Shown here: piece by piece, positions 7,504 through 11,855 of the stretch
Layout: each line of letters opens with the position of its first letter
Numbering within the stretch: position 1 is the stretch's first letter
DNA from: RGIG5612 sp017511185
GTDB lineage: Bacteria; Bacillota; Clostridia; Lachnospirales; Lachnospiraceae
DNA length: 11,855 nt
Reading direction: 5' to 3'
NCBI GenBank assembly: GCA_017511185.1
Contig: JAFWLF010000037.1
Span: 1-11,855, forward strand
Notes under the pieces: generated by a model
What the model saw: the letters and a program-made list of their open reading frames with translations, nothing else
What the model was told of the DNA's origin: nothing
Databases searched by the model: none
Program-made: the position numbers and the translations under genes

Positions 7504-7934
7504 TTTTCTTCTCCTAAGCGGAACAAAACGGTGCCGTATTCCACAACCTGTCCGTTACGAACACAGATCTCCGCAATGGTTCCGTCTTCTTCTGCTACGA
7601 TCTCGTTGATCAGCTTCATGGCCTCAATGAGGCAAAGGGTATCGCCCTTCTTGACCGGCATTCCTACGCTTACAAATGGTTCTGCATTTTCTTCTGGTGC
7701 GGAATAAAAGACACCAACCATTGGAGACTTCACTTCCCTCAGATTGCTGCTGGATGCTGGTGCTACGCTCTCTGTGTCATCCGGTCCTAAACGAAGGGTA
7801 TGTCTAGGTTCTGCTGCCGGTGCAGCTGCACTGCGTTCCATGCGGATCACCTCATTGTCACTCGTGATCTCCAACGCAGTAAGGTCCAGTTCTTTCATGA
7901 GCTGTGCGTATTTTCTGATATTGTTCTCATCCAT
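7500..7934 (-). CDS. accB: Acetyl-CoA carboxylase, biotin carboxyl carrier protein
   Basis: The 144-residue BCCP carries biotin between AccC and the AccA-AccD transferase. Three parts are visible: an N-terminal helical region (about 1-33), an Ala/Pro/Ser-rich flexible linker (about 34-65), and a C-terminal biotinyl domain starting near V-K-S-P-M-V-G (68-74). Lys107 in E-A-M-K-L-I-N is the biotinylated lysine. An in-frame TAA nine bases upstream fixes this ATG as the first possible start. Unusually for this operon, no good ribosome site lies at normal distance; the best match, AGGAAAG, is about 15 bases away. The gene follows a 72-bp gap containing a strong hairpin (7975-7995), so its expression may be set separately from fabG. 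Confidence 0.96.
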   Translation of the reverse strand: MDENNIRKYAQLMKELDLTALEITSDNEVIRMERSAAAPAAEPRHTLRLGPDDTESVAPASSSNLREVKSPMVGVFYSAPEENAEPFVSVGMPVKKGDTLCLIEAMKLINEIVAEEDGTIAEICVRNGQVVEYGTVLFRLGEEK

Positions 7935-7974
7935 TGACTGTTACCAATTCTTTCCTAAAATAGTTTGCAACAAG

Positions 7975-7995
7975 CCGGCGCATTCAATGCGCCGG
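7975..7995. other. Strong stem-loop in the fabG-accB gap
   Basis: A perfect 9-bp G+C-rich inverted repeat: CCGGCGCAT (7975-7983) and ATGCGCCGG (7987-7995) with a three-base loop. On the + strand it is followed after four bases by six T (8000-8005), so it looks like an intrinsic terminator for transcription running against the operon. In the operon's own direction the stem is preceded by A6 and followed by CTTGTTGCAAAC, which is not a proper U tract. Possible roles are antisense termination, an mRNA processing or stability element, or partial attenuation between fabG and accB. The hairpin is certain; the role is inference. Confidence 0.7.
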
Positions 7996-8006
7996 ACCAT
8001 TTTTTA

Positions 8007-8738
8007 TTACATTGCGATTCCGCCATCCACACGAATGACCTCGCCGGTGATGTAATCTGCTTTTACCAAAAAGACAACTGCATCCGCAACGTCTTCCGGT
8101 GTTCCCATCCGTCCCAGCGGGATTGCTTTCGCAATCTCTTCCGGATCAACAGATAGATTTTTTGTCATGTCGGTATTAATGAATCCAGGAGCAACCGCAT
8201 TACAGGTAATTCCCCTTGGTGCCAGCTCCTTTGCAACTGATTTTGTGATGCCGACCACGCCTGCCTTGGAGGCGGAATAGTTGACCTGTCCAGCGTTGCC
8301 CATAAGTCCGGAAACGGAGCTCATGTTTACGATCTTTCCGCCCTTATTGCGGATAAAGATGCTGCAGCAGCTGCGGATCATATTGAATACGCCCTTCAAG
8401 TTTGTGGCGATGACATCGTCAAAATCTTTCTCTTTCATCATAGCGATCAGACCATCTCTGGTAATTCCCGCATTGTTGATCAGAATATTGACGGTTCCAA
8501 AGTCTTCTTTCACCTTTGCTGTCAATTCCTTAGCTGCATTGAAGTCGGAAACATCACAGTTGTATTTCTCCGCTTTCACGCCAAATGCACGGCATTCTTC
8601 ACAAACGCTTTCCGCAAGATCTGCATTGCCGGCAAAAACAACTGCAACATTCACTCCTTCTTGGGCCAGCCGTTTTGCAACAGCTGCACCAATGCCTCTG
8701 GATCCACCAGTGACAATTGCTGTCTGACCTTTTATCAT
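8007..8738 (-). CDS. fabG: 3-oxoacyl-ACP reductase
   Basis: An NADPH-dependent short-chain dehydrogenase/reductase that reduces 3-oxoacyl-ACP to the 3-hydroxy form. The 243-residue length is typical. The Rossmann dinucleotide motif T-G-G-S-R-G-I-G is at 10-17, the structural N-N-A-G at 88-91, and the catalytic tetrad is Asn113, Ser141, Tyr154 and Lys158 (Y-S-A-S-K). The C-terminal V-D-G-G-I-A-M ending is that of FabG. The ATG overlaps fabD's TGA by four bases (8735-8738), with a GAGGAG ribosome site inside fabD, giving tight coupling. It is the last gene before the only large gap in the first half of the operon. Confidence 0.97.
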   Translation of the reverse strand: MIKGQTAIVTGGSRGIGAAVAKRLAQEGVNVAVVFAGNADLAESVCEECRAFGVKAEKYNCDVSDFNAAKELTAKVKEDFGTVNILINNAGITRDGLIAMMKEKDFDDVIATNLKGVFNMIRSCCSIFIRNKGGKIVNMSSVSGLMGNAGQVNYSASKAGVVGITKSVAKELAPRGITCNAVAPGFINTDMTKNLSVDPEEIAKAIPLGRMGTPEDVADAVVFLVKADYITGEVIRVDGGIAM

Positions 8739-9649
8739 TTCCGAATCTCCTCTATAGCCGCCTGCATGTTCTCAAATTCTGCAATACTGATTGCCTTAAC
8801 AGACGGATCGATCTTTTTCATAAAACCAGTCAGTGTCGTTCCCGGTCCAATCTCCACAAAGGTATCCACACCTGCACGGATCATTGCACGTATGATCATT
8901 TCCCATTTGACCGGGTGATCGATCTGCTGTGACAGGATCTCACAGATGTTTTCCGGATATTCCTCACCGGTAAAGTTGGAATAGATTGGAACGACCGGTT
9001 CCTGAAAACTGACTGCTGCCAGTTCTTTTGCGAATTCGGCCGCTGCCTCAGCCATAAACGGACTGTGGAACGCACCGGAAACTTTCAAAGGAAGGGCTCT
9101 TCCACCAGCTTCTTTGACAGCTGCATAGAAATCATTCATTTCTGTTGCTGCACCAGATACAGAAACCTGTCCCGGGCAATTATAGTTAACTGGATAAATC
9201 TGCGAAAACTGCGAACAGACTTTTTCTACATCCTCATTGGAAAGCTTAAGGACTGCTGCCATGGAAGTATCCTGTTTTTCAGATGCTTCCTGCATCAACG
9301 CACCTCTCTTCATAACCAGCCGGATCCCGGTTTCCAGATCAAATGCTTTCGCATATGTCAATGCAGATAATTCGCCAAGCGAAAAACCTGCTGTCACATC
9401 AGCATGTATGCCTGCCTCCGTCAGAGCCTGTGCAATAGCAAGCTCAACAGTCAGCAGGCATGGCTGTGTATTCTTCGTTTCTTTTAATTCTTCTGCCGTT
9501 CCTTCAAAGCACTGCTTAGATGTGCCCGGACGCAGCAGATCTGCGGTCTCAAATACTTTGCGGGAGGCTTCACAATTGTCATAAAAAGACTTGCCCATTC
9601 CCGGCACTTGTGCTCCCTGACCGGCAAATAAAAATGCTACTCTACCCAT
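8735..9649 (-). CDS. fabD: Malonyl-CoA:ACP transacylase
   Basis: Transfers malonate from CoA to the ACP phosphopantetheine arm, supplying the extender for every elongation round. The 304-residue protein has G-Q-G-A-Q (10-14, oxyanion Gln11), the nucleophile Ser90 in G-F-S-L-G-E, Arg115 in K-R-G-A-L-M-Q (binds the malonyl carboxylate), and His195 in G-A-F-H-S-P. The residue before Ser90 is Phe; E. coli and Bacillus have His here, but this place varies in Firmicutes. The start codon lies inside fabK (13-bp overlap), after a GGGAG ribosome site at suitable distance, so it is translationally coupled to fabK. Confidence 0.97.
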   Translation of the reverse strand: MGRVAFLFAGQGAQVPGMGKSFYDNCEASRKVFETADLLRPGTSKQCFEGTAEELKETKNTQPCLLTVELAIAQALTEAGIHADVTAGFSLGELSALTYAKAFDLETGIRLVMKRGALMQEASEKQDTSMAAVLKLSNEDVEKVCSQFSQIYPVNYNCPGQVSVSGAATEMNDFYAAVKEAGGRALPLKVSGAFHSPFMAEAAAEFAKELAAVSFQEPVVPIYSNFTGEEYPENICEILSQQIDHPVKWEMIIRAMIRAGVDTFVEIGPGTTLTGFMKKIDPSVKAISIAEFENMQAAIEEIRK

Positions 9650-10581
9650 TTTGGTGCTCCCATTAAAATCGGTTCAGCTTCTTCCATGACTTCACGGACA
9701 ATTTCTGCTGCTGGCTGCTCTTTTTTAACCATAGCTGCAACTTGTCCGGAAAGGAAACATCCTTTGTCCAGATCACCTTCCTGCACTGCCAGACGCAGTG
9801 CGCCTTCTCCCATTTTTTCCAAAACGTCATCCGGCGTATCACTGTATTCTGCCTTGGAATAATCGCGGGAGAAATTTGTGCGCAGGCTTCTGACCGGATG
9901 GCCAAGACGTTTGCCGGTGACCATCGTTGCCAGATCATGTGCTTTAATGATCTTTTCTTTGTAAGTCGGATGAATGGAGCATTCCTCTGCGCTTAAAAAG
10001 CGGGTGCCCATCTGCACACCGCATGCGCCAAGCATGAATGCAGCTGCTACACCTCTGCCGTCAGCGATTCCGCCTGCTGCAAGAACCGGAAGATCCGTGG
10101 CATCACAAACCAGTGGAACTAAAACCATGGTAGTCAGTTCTCCAACATGTCCGCCACTTTCACCGCCCTCTGCAATCAATGCAGATGCACCGGCTCTTGT
10201 CATCAATTTGGCCATTGCAACAGATGCAACGACCGGTATCACCTTGATGCCTGCTTCCGTCCAGATCGGCATATATTTAGCCGGGTTGCCGGCACCGGTT
10301 GTGACTACAGCAACTTTCTCATCTGCAACAAGCTGTGCAACATCATCTGCAAAAGGACTCATCAGCATAATGTTGACGCCGAACGGTTTGTCTGTCAGAT
10401 CTTTTGCAATATGAATCTGTTCCCGGATCACATCAGCAGGTGCGTTGCCTGCAGCAATAATGCCCAGTCCTCCGCCTTCTGATACAGCTGCTGCAAGACG
10501 GCCGTCAGCAATCCATGCCATGCCGCCCTGAAAAAGCGGGTAGCGGATTCCCAGCATATCGCATATAGGTGATTTGATCAT
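9637..10581 (-). CDS. fabK: Enoyl-ACP reductase II (FMN-dependent)
   Basis: Completes each elongation cycle by reducing trans-2-enoyl-ACP with NAD(P)H through FMN. The 314-residue protein has the nitronate-monooxygenase/FabK TIM-barrel pattern: Q-G-G-M (18-21), the active-site segment E-G-G-E-S-G-G-H-V-G (138-147) with His145, equivalent to His144 of Streptococcus pneumoniae FabK, and the FMN phosphate-binding strands G-G-I-A-D-G-R-G (170-177) and G-V-Q-M-G-T-R-F (188-195). Nitronate monooxygenases are close relatives, but position right after acpP and before fabD supports FabK. FabK rather than FabI is the sole enoyl reductase here, which usually means natural triclosan insensitivity. It starts two bases after acpP's stop, with GGAG inside the acpP end. 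Confidence 0.96.
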   Translation of the reverse strand: MIKSPICDMLGIRYPLFQGGMAWIADGRLAAAVSEGGGLGIIAAGNAPADVIREQIHIAKDLTDKPFGVNIMLMSPFADDVAQLVADEKVAVVTTGAGNPAKYMPIWTEAGIKVIPVVASVAMAKLMTRAGASALIAEGGESGGHVGELTTMVLVPLVCDATDLPVLAAGGIADGRGVAAAFMLGACGVQMGTRFLSAEECSIHPTYKEKIIKAHDLATMVTGKRLGHPVRSLRTNFSRDYSKAEYSDTPDDVLEKMGEGALRLAVQEGDLDKGCFLSGQVAAMVKKEQPAAEIVREVMEEAEPILMGAPKWVE

Positions 10582-10583
10582 AA

Positions 10584-10808
10584 TTATTTCTCCAGTCTAG
10601 CCTCAATGTAAGCAACCAGGTCGCCGACTGTTTCGACTTTTTCTTCGAGCTCAATTTCCTGACCGATCTTGTCTTCCAGATTCATCAGCATCTCTACTGT
10701 ATCCAGAGAATCGATGCCCAGATCTGAGAATTTCATATCCGGTGTAATTGTGGAAGGGTCGCAATCATTTCTTTCTGCAATTAATTCAGCAATAGCTTCA
10801 AAAACCAT
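10584..10808 (-). CDS. acpP: Acyl carrier protein
   Basis: A 74-residue acidic four-helix carrier that holds the growing acyl chain on a phosphopantetheine attached to Ser34 in L-G-I-D-S-L-D. The recognition helix after it (T-V-E-M-L-M-N-L-E) is typical. The frame stays open upstream to an ATG at 10880, which would add 24 basic residues. The start at 10808 is chosen because a perfect AGGAGG lies six bases before it and the resulting length matches the family, while the upstream ATG has only a weak purine-rich site. This is the first gene of the FASII operon, about 94 bases downstream of the predicted transcription start. Confidence 0.95.
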   Translation of the reverse strand: MVFEAIAELIAERNDCDPSTITPDMKFSDLGIDSLDTVEMLMNLEDKIGQEIELEEKVETVGDLVAYIEARLEK

Positions 10809-10814
10809 AATGTT

Positions 10815-10820
10815 CCTCCT
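10815..10820 (-). promoter_or_regulatory. Ribosome binding site deciding the acpP start
   Basis: A perfect AGGAGG on the - strand, six bases before the ATG at 10808. It supports the 74-residue acyl carrier protein over the 98-residue in-frame alternative starting at 10880. Confidence 0.85.
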
Positions 10821-10908
10821 GTAATCAAATACTTTTTTCATTTGTTGTTTCAGATCAGGCATAGAGGGATATTTCATCATTTCTTTCTCTTATCTAATCT
10901 GTCGGATT

Positions 10909-10937
10909 ATTATAAGTTGTAGTATAGATTAAGTCAA
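10909..10937 (-). promoter_or_regulatory. Sigma-A promoter of the FASII operon
   Basis: On the - strand TTGACT (10937-10932) and TATAAT (10914-10909) are separated by exactly 17 bases, almost the ideal vegetative promoter. Transcription should start near 10902, giving an acpP leader of about 94 nucleotides. The -35 box lies inside the dyad at 10919-10947. No other comparably good promoter was noticed in the operon. Confidence 0.85.
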
Positions 10938-10947
10938 TAGCTACTAC
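10919..10947. promoter_or_regulatory. Candidate 29-bp operator over the FASII -35 box
   Basis: An imperfect palindrome with outer arms GTAGTA (10919-10924) and TACTAC (10942-10947) and matching inner positions; 10 of 14 symmetric base pairs agree. It covers the -35 box and most of the spacer of the acpP promoter, so a bound protein should block RNA polymerase. It does not look like the published FapR or FabT sites that I know. The regulator is unknown; the adjacent DUF1836 protein is the nearest candidate. Confidence 0.5.
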
Positions 10948-10960
10948 GTACAAGATAAAC

Positions 10961-10989
10961 TTGAAATATGGATTATTTATGTGTATATT
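10961..10989 (+). promoter_or_regulatory. Sigma-A promoter of the DUF1836 gene
   Basis: TTGAAA (10961-10966) and TATATT (10984-10989) are 17 bases apart on the + strand. Transcription would start near 10996, immediately before the ribosome site GAGGTGA (10998-11004), so the leader is very short (about 13 bases). Its -35 box is only 23 bp from the -35 box of the divergent acpP promoter, allowing shared control. Confidence 0.65.
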
Positions 10990-11008
10990 GTGAGAACGAG
11001 GTGATTTT

Positions 11009-11614
11009 ATGGATTTTAATAAAGATCTGATTGCCGGCAAGCTTCGCCGGTGGGAAAAATATATTGATAATTACAGACTTCCACGCTGGGAAGATATCCC
11101 TGACATGGGATTATATATGGAACAGGTAATCATGCTCTTAAAGCAGTATCTGGACTACCTGCCGCCAGAGTTAAAAGAGGAACAGTTCATAACAGCTGCG
11201 ACCATTAATAACTATGTTCGGAAAAAGATCATGCCGGAGCCGGTGAACCGGAAATACTATCGTAAGCAGATTGCCTACCTTCTGATGATCTGCTCACTGA
11301 AACAGAGTCTGAGCATTCCGATCCTCCAGCATATGATTCCTGTCGACTTGACAGAAGAAGAGTTAAAGAAAACCTATACGACCTACGTAGATCGTCAGAA
11401 ACTGGCTGCCAGCTATTTCTCCAAACAGGTCCGCTTAGCCGCAGCCGGTATTCTTGGACATGAATATGAATCAGAAATTGCAACAGACAGCACGGAAGAG
11501 ATCATCTATCTTTCCGCCATTATCAGCGGTTTCGCCCGTCTGTTTGCGGAAAAGCTTCTGATGCTGGAAGGGAAAGATTTAGATAACGGCGGCGATATCA
11601 CCATCCGTTCCTGA
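11009..11614 (+). CDS. DUF1836 family protein, putative transcription regulator
   Basis: A 201-residue soluble protein, no signal peptide or membrane segment. The centre fits the DUF1836 pattern: L-P-R-W-E-D-I-P (24-31), then I-T-A-A-T-I-N-N-Y-V (61-70), a basic stretch up to K-Y-Y-R-K-Q-I-A-Y-L (82-91), and L-M-I-C-S-L-K-Q (92-99). The 61-91 segment resembles a MerR-type helix-turn-helix (short helix, N-N-Y-V recognition region, K-Y-Y-R wing), so DNA binding is likely by inference. From memory, B. subtilis YkrK, described as a repressor of htpX, may belong to this family; this needs confirming. The C-terminal half is helical and could sense a ligand or dimerise. The start has a GAGGTGA site five bases upstream. 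It is transcribed divergently from acpP across a 200-bp region with both promoters and a palindrome, the classic layout of a local regulator. Confidence 0.75.
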   Translation: MDFNKDLIAGKLRRWEKYIDNYRLPRWEDIPDMGLYMEQVIMLLKQYLDYLPPELKEEQFITAATINNYVRKKIMPEPVNRKYYRKQIAYLLMICSLKQSLSIPILQHMIPVDLTEEELKKTYTTYVDRQKLAASYFSKQVRLAAAGILGHEYESEIATDSTEEIIYLSAIISGFARLFAEKLLMLEGKDLDNGGDITIRS

Positions 11615-11621
11615 TCTCCTT

Positions 11622-11855
11622 CTATTGCGGCGGATATATATAGATTTTGGTCCGTCCGGAATAAACAACGTTGATCGAGACCTGCGCACCTTCATATGGA
11701 ATATTGACCCTGCGGTTCCACAAACGATGACCAATGGAAAATCCAATGATATGCGTTCCCGGTCTCAGTGTAAATTCTTTTCTCGCCCCATTCGGGAAGA
11801 TCCATTTCTGGCCATAAATCAAAACCGTCAGCGAATACATCTGATTGGTTGTCGA
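11622..11855 (-). CDS. Unrecognised beta-rich protein, C-terminal part
   Basis: The frame is open to the right edge, so this is the 3' end of a gene starting outside the window; the ATG at 11840 is not a supported start. The 77 visible residues alternate hydrophobic and polar residues (S-L-T-V-L-I-Y-G, V-S-I-N-V-V-Y, T-K-I-Y-I-Y-P-P-Q), suggesting a small beta-sandwich, with a turn L-R-P-G-T-H-I-I-G that recalls carbohydrate-surface or PEGA-like beta domains. I do not recognise the family. There is no cysteine motif and no membrane segment in this part. Its stop is only seven bases from the stop of the convergent DUF1836 gene, leaving no room for a terminator between them. Confidence 0.5.
   Translation of the reverse strand, partial: STTNQMYSLTVLIYGQKWIFPNGARKEFTLRPGTHIIGFSIGHRLWNRRVNIPYEGAQVSINVVYSGRTKIYIYPPQ

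Noticed and set aside
7940..7990. Internal promoter for accB with its -35 box in the hairpin
   Set aside because: The best pairing (TTGAAT and TATTTT) has a 19-base spacer and poor boxes, too weak to list.
10826..10844. CAAAT/ATTTG inverted repeat in the acpP leader, as a FabT-like site
   Set aside because: Arms of five A/T-rich bases with nine between them; the centre does not match the TTTGATTATCAAA-type FabT site.
10809..10870. Sequestration of the acpP ribosome site by CCTCT in the leader
   Set aside because: Pairing is only five bases including one G-U wobble, so not a convincing riboswitch or RNA thermometer.
10584..10880. A 98-residue acyl carrier protein as the main product
   Set aside because: The perfect AGGAGG before 10808 and the normal family length favour the 74-residue form; the long form is kept only as a finding.
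1..11855. CRISPR array, tRNA, rRNA, insertion sequence or prophage parts
   Set aside because: No regular direct repeats, cloverleaf-like segments, transposase motifs or terminal inverted repeats were seen.

Overview
The window is chromosomal DNA, most likely from an anaerobic Gram-positive of class Clostridia (Lachnospiraceae-like, a guess from protein style and moderate G+C). The support is a FabK-based type II fatty acid synthesis (FASII) operon laid out much as in Firmicutes, a two-iron superoxide reductase typical of anaerobes, a DUF1836 protein, and strong AGGAGG-type ribosome binding sites.

Layout. Positions 1-1136 (+) hold the 3' end of an alpha/beta-hydrolase (esterase/peptidase-like) gene and a translationally coupled small amidohydrolase. 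A bidirectional hairpin terminator (about 1156-1194) separates them from the end of a long leftward operon. That operon fills 10808 down to 1220 (-) in the order acpP, fabK, fabD, fabG, accB, fabZ, accC, accD, accA, fabF copy 1, fabF copy 2, superoxide reductase (dfx). A near-consensus sigma-A promoter (TTGACT, 17 bp, TATAAT) lies at 10909-10937, and genes are separated by 2-72 bp or overlap. A divergent gene at 11009-11614 (+) encodes a DUF1836 protein with a MerR-like DNA-binding segment and its own promoter. The right edge (11622-11855, -) holds the 3' end of an unrecognised beta-rich protein gene.

How the genes work together. AccB, AccC, AccD and AccA form acetyl-CoA carboxylase and make malonyl-CoA. 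FabD moves malonate onto ACP. The FabF enzymes condense, FabG reduces, FabZ dehydrates and FabK (flavin enoyl-ACP reductase) completes the cycle. No FabH initiator and no dedicated unsaturated-fatty-acid enzyme (FabA, FabM) is present, so these must be elsewhere or replaced; the second, divergent FabF is a candidate for a special role.

Most interesting points. (1) A DUF1836 putative regulator sits divergently at the FASII operon, and a 29-bp imperfect palindrome covers the -35 box of the operon promoter, so this may be an undescribed fatty acid synthesis control circuit. (2) fabF is absent from its usual place between fabG and accB, where a 72-bp gap holds a perfect 9-bp hairpin; two fabF genes sit at the operon end instead. 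(3) A superoxide reductase is the last gene of the operon. (4) AccD has a C-x-C in its zinc ribbon and AccC has a short internal deletion.
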